From Pseudomonas silvicola (GTDB lineage Bacteria > Pseudomonadota > Gammaproteobacteria > Pseudomonadales > Pseudomonadaceae), in NCBI RefSeq assembly GCF_026651855.1, contig NZ_CP093280.1:6718501-6782500 (forward strand): a DNA stretch of 64,000 bases, given 5' to 3'. Both the position numbers and the translations under genes were made by a program. The first letter of the stretch is position 1; each line of letters starts with the position of its first letter. This document shows positions 9,359-17,448 of the stretch, piece by piece. A model generated the notes under the pieces. The model saw only the letters and a list, made by a program, of their open reading frames with translations, searched no databases and was not told the origin of the DNA.

Positions 9359-10195
9359 ATGAACAACTGGATCAGCGCCCTGGCCGAACTGCAGCAACAA
9401 GGCGAACCCTGCGTACTGGTGACCATCATCGAGGAACAGGGCTCCACGCCGCGCAATGCTGGCTCCAAGATGGTGGTCAGCGCCACCCGCCTGTATGACA
9501 CCATCGGTGGCGGCCACCTGGAATACAAGGCCATGCACATCGCCCGCGAGATGCTCGCCAACGGCCAGCACGGCACGCGCCTGGAGCGCTTCAGCCTTGG
9601 CGCCAGCCTGGGCCAATGCTGCGGCGGCGTCACGGTGTTGCTGTTCGAACCCATGGGCCAGGTGCAGGCGCACATCGCCGTGTTTGGCGCCGGCCACGTC
9701 GGCCGCGCCCTGGTGCCCTTGCTGGCCAGCCTGCCCTGCCGGGTGCGCTGGATCGACTCGCGGCCACAGGAATTCCCGGCGCTCATCCCTGAAGGTGTGC
9801 GCACCATCGTCAATGAAGAGCCGGTGGATGAAGTGGATGACCTGCCCAAGGGCTGCTATTGCATCGTCATGACCCACAACCACGCCCTGGACCTGGAACT
9901 GACCGCGGCCATCCTCAAACGCAACGATTTCACCTGGTTCGGCCTGATCGGCTCGAAAACCAAACGCGTCAAGTTCGAGCATCGCCTGCGCGACCGCGGC
10001 TTCGACCCCCAGGTGGTGCAACGCATGAAGTGCCCCATGGGCCTGGCGGACGTCAAAGGCAAATTGCCGATGGAAATCGCCGTGTCGGTCGCCGCTGAAA
10101 TCATCGCCACCTACAACGTAAACTTCGGCCAGGCCACTGCCAGCGCCGAACCCATTGCCCAACTGCTGCCGCACTCGCGACGCAGCCAAGCCTGA
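9359..10195 (+). CDS. xdhC: Xanthine dehydrogenase accessory protein XdhC
   Basis: Chaperone that binds molybdenum cofactor, promotes its sulfuration and delivers it to XdhB. The 278 residues show the N-terminal XdhC domain (LVTIIEEQGSTPRNAGSKM, TIGGGHLEY, CCGGVTVLLFEP) and a C-terminal Rossmann-type domain (IAVFGAGHVGRALVPLLASL, then FGLIGSKTKRVKF). The ATG at 9359 follows an AAGGAA ribosome-binding site. It ends 13 bases before guaD. Confidence 0.95.
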   Translation: MNNWISALAELQQQGEPCVLVTIIEEQGSTPRNAGSKMVVSATRLYDTIGGGHLEYKAMHIAREMLANGQHGTRLERFSLGASLGQCCGGVTVLLFEPMGQVQAHIAVFGAGHVGRALVPLLASLPCRVRWIDSRPQEFPALIPEGVRTIVNEEPVDEVDDLPKGCYCIVMTHNHALDLELTAAILKRNDFTWFGLIGSKTKRVKFEHRLRDRGFDPQVVQRMKCPMGLADVKGKLPMEIAVSVAAEIIATYNVNFGQATASAEPIAQLLPHSRRSQA

Positions 10196-10208
10196 AACAA
10201 GGAACCCC

Positions 10209-11513
10209 ATGAGCCTGACCCGCAAAGCCTACCGCGCCGCCATTTTGCACAGCATTGGCGACCCCGCAGAAGTGGGCATCGACGCTTCGTACGAATACTT
10301 CGCCGACGGCCTGCTGGTGGTCGAGGACGGCAAGATCAGTGCCGTCGGCCACGCCGAAGCGTTGCTGCCAACGCTGCCTGGCGACCTCATCATCGAGCAG
10401 TACACCGACGCCCTGATTACCCCGGGGTTCATCGACACGCACATCCACCTGCCGCAAACCGGCATGATCGGCTCTTACGGCGAGCAATTGCTGGACTGGT
10501 TGAACACCTACACCTTCCCGTTCGAAAGCCAGTTCGCCGACAAGGCCCATGCCGACGAAGTAGCCGACATCTTCATCAAGGAACTGCTGCGCAACGGCAC
10601 CACTACCGCCCTGGTGTTCGGCAGCGTGCACCCCGAGTCGGTGAATGCCTTCTTCGAAGCGGCCGAGAAGCTCGACCTGCGCATGATCGCCGGCAAGGTG
10701 ATGATGGACCGCAACGCCCCCGACTACCTGGTGGACACGGCTCAAAGCAGCTACACCGACAGCAAGGCGCTGATCGAGCGCTGGCACGGCAAGGGCCGCC
10801 TGCACTACGCGGTCACCCCGCGCTTCGCCCCCACCAGCACCCCGGAACAACTGACCGTGGCCGGGCAGTTGCTGGCCGAATACCCTGATGTGTACATGCA
10901 GACCCACATCAGCGAAAACCTCAAGGAAATCGAATGGGTCAAGGCGCTGTTCCCCGAGCGCAAGGGCTACCTGGACGTCTACGACCACTACAAGCTGCTG
11001 GGTGAGCGCTCGGTGTTCGCCCACGGCGTGCACCTGTGCGACGACGAATGCGCGCGCCTGGCCGAAACCGGCTCAGCGGTGTCGTTCTGCCCGACGTCGA
11101 ACTTCTTCCTGGGCAGCGGCCTGTTCAACCTGCCCATGGCCGAGAAACACAAGCTCAACGTAGGCCTGGGCACGGACGTGGGGGGCGGTACCAGCTTCTC
11201 GCTGTTGCAGACCCTGAACGAGGCCTACAAGGTGATGCAGCTGCAAGGTGCGCGGTTGAGCCCCTTCAAGTCGCTGTACCTGGCGACCCTGGGCGGCGCG
11301 CGGGCGTTGCGCCTGGAAGACAAGGTGGGCAGCCTGCAGGCGGGCAGCGATGCCGACTTCCTGGTACTGGACTACAACGCCACGCCGTTGCTGTCGTACC
11401 GCATCAAGCAGTCCAAAAGCATCGAAGAGACCCTGTTCGTGTTGACCACCCTGGGTGACGACCGCACGGTGCAGGCCACCTACGCCGCTGGCGCCAAAGT
11501 CCACCAGCGTTAA
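10209..11513 (+). CDS. guaD: Guanine deaminase
   Basis: Zinc amidohydrolase that converts guanine to xanthine, the substrate of the XDH encoded just upstream. The 434 residues show PGFIDTHIHLPQTG (metal histidines), TRFAPTSTPEQ as PRFAPTSTPEQ, QTHISENLKEIEW, FAHGVHLCDDE and GLGTDVGGGTSFS, the expected order of metal and catalytic motifs. ATG 10209 is preceded by AAGGAACCCC; a longer frame from 10155 lies inside xdhC. Last gene of the xdhABC-guaD unit, convergent with the GntR gene at 11584. Confidence 0.95.
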   Translation: MSLTRKAYRAAILHSIGDPAEVGIDASYEYFADGLLVVEDGKISAVGHAEALLPTLPGDLIIEQYTDALITPGFIDTHIHLPQTGMIGSYGEQLLDWLNTYTFPFESQFADKAHADEVADIFIKELLRNGTTTALVFGSVHPESVNAFFEAAEKLDLRMIAGKVMMDRNAPDYLVDTAQSSYTDSKALIERWHGKGRLHYAVTPRFAPTSTPEQLTVAGQLLAEYPDVYMQTHISENLKEIEWVKALFPERKGYLDVYDHYKLLGERSVFAHGVHLCDDECARLAETGSAVSFCPTSNFFLGSGLFNLPMAEKHKLNVGLGTDVGGGTSFSLLQTLNEAYKVMQLQGARLSPFKSLYLATLGGARALRLEDKVGSLQAGSDADFLVLDYNATPLLSYRIKQSKSIEETLFVLTTLGDDRTVQATYAAGAKVHQR

Positions 11514-11583
11514 CCCGCCGCGCCCGCGGTGCAGGCGGTGTGCCTGATGCCGCGCGGCGCCTGTGACGCGGCCGGGTCCGCTG

Positions 11584-12342
11584 CTACGCTTTGGTGGTTT
11601 TCTTGCCTTGCAGCAGGTGTGAGAACACGGCGTGCAGGTCGTCCGAGGCGCTGTCGTCGTCCAGGTTGAGCTTGCTGTCGATGTGGTCCATGTGGTGCAT
11701 CATCAGGTCCACCGCTTTCACCGCATCGCGCGCTTCGATGGCGTCGATCAGTTGGGTGTGCTCGTCGTAGGAGCAGTGCGAGCGGTTGCCGCTTTCGTAC
11801 TGGGCGATGATCAGCGAGGTCTGCGATACCAGGCTGCGCTGGAAGCTGATCAATGGCGCATTCTTCGCCGCCTCGGCCAGTTTGAGGTGGAACTCGCCGG
11901 ACAGGCGAATGCCGGCGCCACGGTCACCGCGCGAAAAGCTGTCGCGCTCATCCAGCACCATCTGCCGCAGTTCGGCCAACTGCTCGCCCGTGGCGTGCTC
12001 TACCGCAAGCTCCGTGATGGCGCGCTCGACCATGCGCCGGGCGAAGAATACCTGCCGGGCTTCTTCCACGCTGGGGCTGGCCACCACTGCGCCGCGATTG
12101 GGCCGCAACAGCACCACGCCTTCGTGGGCCAGGCGCGACAAAGCGCGGCGGATGATGGTGCGGCTGACGCCGAAAATCTCGCCCAGCGCTTCCTCGCTCA
12201 ATTTGGTCCCGGGTGCCAGGCGCTGTTCGAGAATGGCCTCGAAAATGTGGGCGTAGACAATGTCGTCCTGGGTACCGAGGCGCCCGGCCTTGGCCGTGCG
12301 CGAAGGTTTCTTGAGAGGTTGCAGCTGTTCGTTCATGGGCAC
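11584..12342 (-). CDS. GntR-family (FCD-type) regulator, probable local purine repressor
   Basis: A 252-residue FadR-subfamily regulator. A basic N-terminal tail precedes the winged helix-turn-helix (residues ~24-95: DIVYAHIFEAILEQRLAPG, SRTIIRRALSRLAHEG, LRPNRGAVV), followed by an FCD domain with the metal-type histidine pattern (GEFHLKLAEAAKN, and later MMHHMDHID). The gene lies between the guaD operon and a purine permease. A TTGTACACAG site overlaps its likely -10 box 34 bases upstream, and three better copies lie before neighbouring purine genes, so autoregulation and repression of the cluster are inferred. The start could also be the Met two codons later (12336). Effector unknown. Confidence 0.88.
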   Translation of the reverse strand: MPMNEQLQPLKKPSRTAKAGRLGTQDDIVYAHIFEAILEQRLAPGTKLSEEALGEIFGVSRTIIRRALSRLAHEGVVLLRPNRGAVVASPSVEEARQVFFARRMVERAITELAVEHATGEQLAELRQMVLDERDSFSRGDRGAGIRLSGEFHLKLAEAAKNAPLISFQRSLVSQTSLIIAQYESGNRSHCSYDEHTQLIDAIEARDAVKAVDLMMHHMDHIDSKLNLDDDSASDDLHAVFSHLLQGKKTTKA

Positions 12343-12375
12343 TCGAAGGCGTGGTAGCGGCGGCAGTATGGCCCA

Positions 12376-12385
12376 TTGTACACAG
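12376..12385. promoter_or_regulatory. TTGTACACAG, candidate GntR operator (autoregulation)
   Basis: One mismatch from the TTGTAYACAA palindrome found at three other places in this cluster. On the minus strand it contains TACAAT, a good -10 box for the GntR gene that starts 34 bases downstream. Confidence 0.5.
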
Positions 12386-12500
12386 GGCCACGGGCTTGTG
12401 TCAGGTCAAGCATAGCGGCACTTGGCAACTACCCCTGGCCCCTATATGCCAGCATCGGAAAATAACCTGAGTACAAATCAAAAAACATTATTGGATTTAT

Positions 12501-12510
12501 TTGTATACAA
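12501..12510. promoter_or_regulatory. TTGTATACAA palindrome before purine permease gene
   Basis: Perfect 10-bp palindrome 148 bases before the permease start, identical to the copy before puuE. It contains TACAAC, a possible -10 box. The form fits the TNGTNNNACNA pattern known for FadR-type GntR proteins. Confidence 0.55.
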
Positions 12511-12537
12511 CCGCATAATCCGTCACAGCGACAAACC

Positions 12538-12551
12538 TGACTCAAAGGTCA
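12538..12551. promoter_or_regulatory. TGACTCAAAGGTCA, possible second operator
   Basis: Inverted TGAC/GTCA half sites six bases apart, the same half sites and spacing as in the perfect palindrome before xdhA. It may bind the same regulator as that site. Short and imperfect, so weak evidence. Confidence 0.3.
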
Positions 12552-12657
12552 AATAACAAACCGTCGCGCGCTCCGCCACTTTTACCTGCCTCACTGGGTC
12601 GCTGTCCCTTGCACAGCGGCACCAGACAACAACAAAAGCCTTGAGGAGTAACTTGCT

Positions 12658-14007
12658 GTGGAAAGCCACAAAACCGAAGCCACACCCCTGGACCTCGCCA
12701 CGCCGCCGCGCCGTGGCCTGCTGGAGCGCCTGTTCAAGCTCAGCCTGCACGGCACCACGGTGCGCACCGAACTGATCGCCGGGCTGACGACCTTCATCAC
12801 CATGGCGTACATCATTTTCGTCAACCCCAACATCATGGCCGACGCCGGCATCGACCATGGCGCCGCCTTCGTCGCCACCTGCATCGCCGCCGCCCTGGGC
12901 TGCCTGTTGATGGGCCTGTACGCCAACTGGCCGGTAGGCCTGGCGCCCGGCATGGGCCTGAATGCCTTCTTCACCTACACGGTGGTAGGCACCATGGGCT
13001 ATTCCTGGCAGACCGCCCTGGGCGCGGTATTCATCTCGGGCGTGCTGTTCATGGTGCTGACCCTGTCGCGCGTCCGCGAATGGTTGCTCAACAGCATTCC
13101 GGTGAGCCTGCGCCATGCCATGGGCGCGGGGGTGGGCCTGTTCCTGGGAGTGATCGGCCTGAAGACCTCGGGCCTGATCGTTGCCAGCTCAGCCACGCTG
13201 ATCAAGCTGGGCTCGTTGCACCAGGCCGGGCCGCTGCTCAGTGCCCTGTGCTTTCTGATGATCGCCGTGCTCAGCTACCACCGGGTGTTCGGCGCCATCC
13301 TCATCAGCATCGTCACGGTCACCCTGATCGGCTGGGGCCTGGGCATCGTGCAGTATGGCGGGGTGTTTTCGCTGCCGCCCAGCCTGGCGCCCACCTGGAT
13401 GGCCATGGACATCGCCGGGGTATTCAACGTGAGCATGATCAGCGTGGTGCTGGCGTTCCTGTTCGTGCACATGTTCGACACCGCGGGCACCCTGATGGGC
13501 GTGGCCCAGCGCGCCGGGCTGGTGCAGGCCGATGGGCGCATCGACAACCTGTCCCGGGCGTTGAAGGCGGATAGCGCTTCCAGCGTGTTCGGCGCCATGG
13601 TCGGCGTGCCGCCGGTGACCAGCTACGTGGAAAGCGCCGCCGGTGTGGCAGCGGGTGGCCGTACCGGGCTGACCGCCGTCACCGTGGGCTTGCTGTTCAT
13701 CGCCGCGATGTTTTTCGCGCCGCTGGCTGGCATGATTCCGGCTTATGCTACGGCCGGCGCACTGATCTACGTGGCCATGCTGATGATGAGCGGCATGGCG
13801 CATATCAATTGGGACGATGCCACTGACAGTATTCCGGCGATCGTCACGGCCATCATGATGCCCCTGACCTTCTCGGTGGCGGACGGTATCGCCCTGGGGT
13901 TCATTACCTATGTGGCGCTGAAGGCGGGCACGGGCAAGTGGAAGGAGATTTCCCTGAGCCTGTGGGTGCTGTGCGTCATTTTCATCGCCAAGTTCGTGTT
14001 TCTGTAG
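12658..14007 (+). CDS. NCS2-family (AzgA type) guanine/hypoxanthine permease
   Basis: Proton-coupled purine-base importer of the inner membrane. The 449-residue protein has about 12-14 hydrophobic segments. Family motifs are AGLTTFITMAYIIFVNPNIM near the N-terminus, APGMGLNAFF, FLFVHMFDTAGTLMGVAQ and PPVTSYVESAAGVAAGGRTG. It matches the AzgA branch (adenine, guanine, hypoxanthine) rather than the uracil/xanthine branch of the second permease at 22133. The start is GTG 12658, after GAGGAG at a good distance. Its substrate fits the adjacent guaD and xdhABC. A TTGTATACAA site upstream suggests control by the FCD-GntR protein. Confidence 0.9.
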   Translation: MESHKTEATPLDLATPPRRGLLERLFKLSLHGTTVRTELIAGLTTFITMAYIIFVNPNIMADAGIDHGAAFVATCIAAALGCLLMGLYANWPVGLAPGMGLNAFFTYTVVGTMGYSWQTALGAVFISGVLFMVLTLSRVREWLLNSIPVSLRHAMGAGVGLFLGVIGLKTSGLIVASSATLIKLGSLHQAGPLLSALCFLMIAVLSYHRVFGAILISIVTVTLIGWGLGIVQYGGVFSLPPSLAPTWMAMDIAGVFNVSMISVVLAFLFVHMFDTAGTLMGVAQRAGLVQADGRIDNLSRALKADSASSVFGAMVGVPPVTSYVESAAGVAAGGRTGLTAVTVGLLFIAAMFFAPLAGMIPAYATAGALIYVAMLMMSGMAHINWDDATDSIPAIVTAIMMPLTFSVADGIALGFITYVALKAGTGKWKEISLSLWVLCVIFIAKFVFL

Positions 14008-14018
14008 AGGAGAGAACA

Positions 14019-14645
14019 ATGAGTGTGGAAACCTGGCTGTTGTTCAGCGCCGCGGCCCTGGTAGTGATCGTGATTCCCGGGCCGCTGTCGCTGCTGATGA
14101 TCGGCAACAGCCTGAACTACGGCGTGCGCCGCTCCTATCCGGCGTTTTTGGGCGGGGTCAGTGCCTCCATCTGCCTGCTCAGCGCGTCGGCGTTGGGGCT
14201 GGGTGCCTTGCTGATGGCTTCGGAGCAGGTGTTCAGTGCCTTGAAACTGCTGGGCGCGCTGTACCTGTTCTACCTGGCCTGGCAGAGCTGGCAGCAGTCG
14301 CGCCAAGCCCCCAGCGCCGCCGAGGTACCCGCTGCCTTGCCCGCCCCGCGCTTTGGTGCGCTGTTCTGGCGGGCCTTTGTGCTGGGCGCCAGCAACCCCA
14401 AGGACATCCTGTTCTTCGCTGCGTTTCTGCCGCAGTTTCTCAATGCCGACCATTCACTGGCGGCGCAACTGGGCATCATGATCGCCACCTGGGCGGTGCT
14501 CGACCTGCTGTGCAAACTGGGTTACGGCCTGGGCGCCCACGGCGCGGCACGCTACCTGCGCACCGGGCGCGGGCAGAGCTGGTTCAACCGGGTGAGCGCC
14601 GCACTGTTCGGCGGCGCGGGTGCGGCGGCGTTGATCAGCCATTGA
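14019..14645 (+). CDS. LysE/RhtB-family exporter
   Basis: A 208-residue inner-membrane protein with six hydrophobic segments. The N-terminal pattern is that of LysE/RhtB amino-acid exporters: ETWLLFSAAALVVIVIPGPL, GNSLNYGVRRSYPAFLGGV, and later GASNPKDILFFAAFLPQF. ATG 14019 follows AGGAGAG, 11 bases after the permease stop, so it is likely cotranscribed. The substrate is not readable. A role in exporting a purine or amino-acid by-product is possible but unproven. Confidence 0.88.
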   Translation: MSVETWLLFSAAALVVIVIPGPLSLLMIGNSLNYGVRRSYPAFLGGVSASICLLSASALGLGALLMASEQVFSALKLLGALYLFYLAWQSWQQSRQAPSAAEVPAALPAPRFGALFWRAFVLGASNPKDILFFAAFLPQFLNADHSLAAQLGIMIATWAVLDLLCKLGYGLGAHGAARYLRTGRGQSWFNRVSAALFGGAGAAALISH

Positions 14646-14648
14646 GCC

Positions 14649-14681
14649 GCCTCCTGTGGGAACGTCGGTCCCACAGGAGGC
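14649..14681. terminator. Strong hairpin between convergent genes
   Basis: Arms of 13 bp, GCCTCCTGTGGGA and TCCCACAGGAGGC, with a seven-base loop, lie between the convergent LysE-type and DUF945 genes. There is no clear T-tract, so it is either a bidirectional terminator or a short REP element. Confidence 0.6.
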
Positions 14682-14699
14682 TATCGGTGATTGCCGCGA

Positions 14700-16184
14700 T
14701 CAGCGTTGGGCTTGCTCCTGGCCCAACAGGTTGGCGATGAAGCCGGCGAATTGCTCGGGCGTCATCTTCTGGCCGTTGAAGTCCACCACGCCGTCGGCGT
14801 AATGCAGGCGGCTGGTGATGTTGTCGCCTTCCACCTTGCCCAACTGGGTCATCACCGCCATGCCACCGACCGAGTCACTGACGTTCTTGGCTTGCAGCGC
14901 CACGGCGTCCTTGTCGGTCTGGCCCTGCAGGTGCGCCTGCACCGTCGCCAGGTCCGCCAGCATGGGCTTGGACAGGGTGACCTTGGCATCCAGCAGGCCA
15001 ATGGCTTTCTTGCCCAGGTCCTGGGTCTGGTTGTCCAGCGAACCCGGGCTGGTGAAGTCCAGCGCCATGCTGGCCTGGCTCTCGCCGTTGGCCGTCTTCA
15101 GCGACAGGCGCTGCAGCTCGACGTGCGGCTTGGCGGCGAGCAGGGCCAGCAGGTCGGCATTGAGCTGCTTCTGGTCCATATCACTCAGGCGGACCTGCAG
15201 GGGCACACCCGCGGCGGCGGCAGCCTGCTGCTGCGGAGCGATCTTGCTCAGGTACAGGGCATACAGCGACTTGGTGGCCTGGATGTCGAAGTTGTCCAGC
15301 TTCCACACCATCTGCGCGCTGCCCACGTCCTGGTTGCCCAGGGTCAGGCCGCCGATCTGGTAAGTGGCCTCGGCCGACAGTTTGCCCTCCACTTCCTGCA
15401 TCAGCCCCGCGCCGGAGAAATCCTTCAAGGCCACGCCCGGTGCATTCGGGACCTGCACATTGGCGGTGGCCAGCTTCAATTCGGTATGGCCCAGGTAGAA
15501 CCCGGACTGGCCCTTGGTACCACCGCTGTACAAGGTCAGGCCGCTGGCGTCGGCGTGTACCGGACCATTTTCACCCGCCACGTCGATGGACAGGCTGTCC
15601 ATGCTGCCGTTGAGCTCGTACTTCTGTGCATCAGCCGTGCCGTTGACCTGCAAGGTCAGGCCCGAGAACTTGAGCGTTCTGCCCGGCTCCCTGGCCTCCA
15701 GTGGCAGAAAGTCGAAGGTGGTCTCGCTGCTGCGGTCGTAATGAATGACCGCGTGGCCGGTCACCGGCGTCTGGTCCTTGTTCAGGGCAAACCACTTTTC
15801 GGTGTCGGCGGTCTTTTCCAGTTGCGTGTTGCTGGCCGCCATCACCGGTGTCAGGCGCAGGGACGTCACCCGCGACAAAGGAAAGGGACCATGCTCGATA
15901 TGGTCGACCAACTGGAAGTGGGCCACCTGGGAATGCGGCATTTGCACGTTCAGGCGGTAGTGGGCGGTGCTGCTGAACAGGTGGCGGTCCAGGGAGACCA
16001 GCTCGGCGCTGAACTGCGGCTTGCCCTCGGCGGTGGTGCCGGACTGGGCGAACTGTTCGTTGGCCTGGCGAACCGCATCCTGCAGCACGCCTTCCAGGCG
16101 CGTGCCGGTGTACCAGGCGCCGGCGGTGGCGATGACGCCTACGGCAATGACGACGCCTGCTGCAATACCTGCTGCTTTTTTCAT
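14700..16184 (-). CDS. DUF945 (YdgA-like) family protein
   Basis: A 494-residue protein with an N-terminal signal anchor (KKAAGIAAGVVIAVGVIATAGAWYTG, written here as residues 2-27). The rest is hydrophilic and rich in beta-type alternation, with GKPQFSAELVSLDRHLFSS and a helical C-terminus (KMTPEQFAGFIANLLG). This layout and length match the YdgA/DUF945 family of proteobacterial envelope proteins, whose biochemical role is not established. It is probably periplasmic and tethered to the inner membrane. It interrupts the purine district and shows no link to it. Confidence 0.85.
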   Translation of the reverse strand: MKKAAGIAAGVVIAVGVIATAGAWYTGTRLEGVLQDAVRQANEQFAQSGTTAEGKPQFSAELVSLDRHLFSSTAHYRLNVQMPHSQVAHFQLVDHIEHGPFPLSRVTSLRLTPVMAASNTQLEKTADTEKWFALNKDQTPVTGHAVIHYDRSSETTFDFLPLEAREPGRTLKFSGLTLQVNGTADAQKYELNGSMDSLSIDVAGENGPVHADASGLTLYSGGTKGQSGFYLGHTELKLATANVQVPNAPGVALKDFSGAGLMQEVEGKLSAEATYQIGGLTLGNQDVGSAQMVWKLDNFDIQATKSLYALYLSKIAPQQQAAAAAGVPLQVRLSDMDQKQLNADLLALLAAKPHVELQRLSLKTANGESQASMALDFTSPGSLDNQTQDLGKKAIGLLDAKVTLSKPMLADLATVQAHLQGQTDKDAVALQAKNVSDSVGGMAVMTQLGKVEGDNITSRLHYADGVVDFNGQKMTPEQFAGFIANLLGQEQAQR

Positions 16185-16304
16185 AGATCGACTCGACGAG
16201 TTCCGTTCGGTAGGAGGATGGCAATAGTAGCGCGAACGGGCGTTTAGAGTGTTTCGTCGGGAAAAGGTTTAGGGCAAGGCTGGGCAAGTGGGTGGCACCA
16301 CCAC

Positions 16305-16701
16305 AGATCTGCAGTGAACGAACAAGGGGTACCAGGTGATCTCACTGGCATAACTGGCCCGAAACAGATGTGGGACCGGCGGGGGCGCCGAGCCCTTGGC
16401 CGGGAAGCGCCGCGCGGGCGGCGCTCGATTTCAAGGGCGCAGAAAAGACCAAGACATGTATCTGGTGGCCTTGATGCAATTGCAAGGCAGGCAGCCAAAA
16501 CGTTCATCGGAGCTCTCGGCGGGAGATTGCATCAGGGCCTCCAGGTGCTAGGCGATGTTGTTTTGTCGCTATTGAGATCGAGCGCCGCCCGCGCGGCGCT
16601 TCCCGGCCAAGGGCTCGGCGCCCCCGCCGGTCCCACATTTGTTTCGGGCCAGTTATGCCAGTGAGATCACCTGGTCCGCCTTGTTTGATCACTACAGATC
16701 T
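16305..16701. repeat. Large inverted-repeat element with ~125-bp arms
   Basis: The outer arms are 16305-16429 and 16577-16701. The inner 98 bases of each arm (16332-16429 and 16577-16674) match with a single mismatch; the outer 27 match at about 22 positions. The 147-base centre is itself a weaker inverted repeat (CTGGTGGCCTTGATGCAATT against a near copy), so the whole unit is an imperfect palindrome. Each arm ends inward with a GAGCGCCGC/GCGGCGCTC core that recurs at 32306-32335. No transposase is present. It looks like two head-to-head copies of a repeated ~190-base unit, or a MITE-like element. Confidence 0.8.
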
Positions 16702-16741
16702 TTGTAGGGACAACCAACTTTCCCGGCAATCCGTGAAAAAC

Positions 16742-16768
16742 ATAAAAAAGCCCGCAGTGTGGGCGGGC
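16742..16768 (-). terminator. Rho-independent terminator of hiuH
   Basis: On the minus strand GCCCGC, a seven-base loop and GCGGGC are followed by six T residues. It starts about 30 bases after the hiuH stop codon. Confidence 0.85.
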
Positions 16769-16797
16769 AAGAGGTACCAACGAAGCAACGCGGCGGA

Positions 16798-17151
16798 TCA
16801 ACTGCCGCGGTAGGTGGAATAGCTGTAAGGCGAGAGCAGCAACGGCACGTGGTAATGGTCCTGTTCGGCGCTGATACCAAAACGCAGCACCACCACATCC
16901 AGGAAAGGCTGGTCCGGCATTTGCACCGATTTGGCGCGGTAGTAGTCGCCAGCGGCAAATTGCAGCTGGTAGACGCCGGTGCGGTAGTCATCACCCTGCA
17001 ACAACGGTGCGTCACAACGACCATCACTGTTGGTCAACGCCGTGGCCACCAGGGTCAATTGCTGGCCTTCGACGCGGTAGAGCTGCACCGCGATGGAGCT
17101 GCCGGGGCAGCCGTGGGCGGCATCCAGCACATGCGTAGTCAAACGTCCCAT
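16798..17151 (-). CDS. hiuH: 5-hydroxyisourate hydrolase (transthyretin-like)
   Basis: Hydrolyses 5-hydroxyisourate, the product of urate oxidation, to OHCU. From ATG 17151 it is 117 residues, the family's usual size, and begins GRLTTHVLDAAHGCPG, the conserved N-terminus with the active-site histidine. It contains RCDAPLL and ends with YSTYRGS, the C-terminal signature that separates HIU hydrolases from animal transthyretin. An in-frame ATG at 17178 would add nine residues and cannot be excluded. Divergent from puuE; the shared upstream region has two TTGTAYACAA operators. Confidence 0.95.
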   Translation of the reverse strand: MGRLTTHVLDAAHGCPGSSIAVQLYRVEGQQLTLVATALTNSDGRCDAPLLQGDDYRTGVYQLQFAAGDYYRAKSVQMPDQPFLDVVVLRFGISAEQDHYHVPLLLSPYSYSTYRGS

Positions 17152-17193
17152 TGGGTCTCGCGCCTCATTTTCGTTCATTTACCCGGTTGTTGG

Positions 17194-17210
17194 CGCCCCA
17201 TCATGGGGCG
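17194..17210 (-). promoter_or_regulatory. Short hairpin in the hiuH leader
   Basis: CGCCCCA-TCA-TGGGGCG forms a seven-pair stem with a three-base loop just ahead of the hiuH coding region. It could influence translation or transcript stability; no riboswitch family is recognised. Confidence 0.35.
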
Positions 17211-17255
17211 TAACGGAAGCCGAAGATGAGATTATTAAGACACTTTTAAAGGATA

Positions 17256-17265
17256 TTGTACACAA
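17256..17265. promoter_or_regulatory. TTGTACACAA operator before hiuH
   Basis: Part of ATTGTACACAAT, a near-perfect palindrome 105 bases before the hiuH ATG at 17151. On the minus strand it includes TACAAT, a likely -10 box, so a bound repressor would block RNA polymerase. Confidence 0.55.
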
Positions 17266-17414
17266 TAAATAGCGCTTTTTTTCACTGCTCGCGCTCCCTG
17301 CCGAGAACAGGGACTATGCTGCCAAACACAAGCCGTGCAGCGCTCTCGCTGAAGATACCTGACCAAGTAGGCAAGTCTTTTGCAGGAGAAGAATCCACCG
17401 CTTAATGCGATGAT

Positions 17415-17430
17415 TGGCAAAAAACAGGCT
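17415..17430 (+). promoter_or_regulatory. Possible sigma-54 type promoter before puuE
   Basis: TTGGCAAAAAACAGGCT has GG and GC exactly ten bases apart, as sigma-54 promoters require, and a good -24 element (TTGGCA). The -12 element is poor. It is upstream of a nitrogen-salvage operon, where such control would make sense. Confidence 0.25.
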
Positions 17431-17448
17431 TACAAGTCGTCGATAAAG

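Larger units (their letters stand above)
12343..12657. other. Divergent GntR/permease intergenic region
   Basis: A 315-base gap with two TTGTAYACAA-type palindromes (12376-12385 and 12501-12510) and one TGAC-N6-GTCA site (12538-12551). It carries promoters in both directions. No gene is seen. Confidence 0.6.
16185..16797. other. 613-base intergenic region holding an inverted-repeat element
   Basis: The region contains the 397-base palindromic element (16305-16701) and the hiuH terminator (16742-16768). Two open frames read through the element on opposite strands and encode nearly the same peptide, which is expected of an inverted repeat and does not indicate genes. Confidence 0.7.

Noticed and set aside
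6799-9849. A 1016-codon open frame on the minus strand
   Set aside because: It lies opposite xdhB and xdhC, whose motifs are unmistakable. Its composition is the Val/Gly/His-rich pattern of a GC-rich antisense frame.
12421-12440. TTGGCA...GGCC before the permease tested as a sigma-54 promoter
   Set aside because: Spacing is 12 bases, which sigma-54 does not accept.
16314-16788. Two overlapping frames on opposite strands encoding the same WDRRGRRALGREAPRGRRSI peptide
   Set aside because: The identical peptide on both strands results from the inverted repeat. There is no ribosome-binding site or conserved domain.
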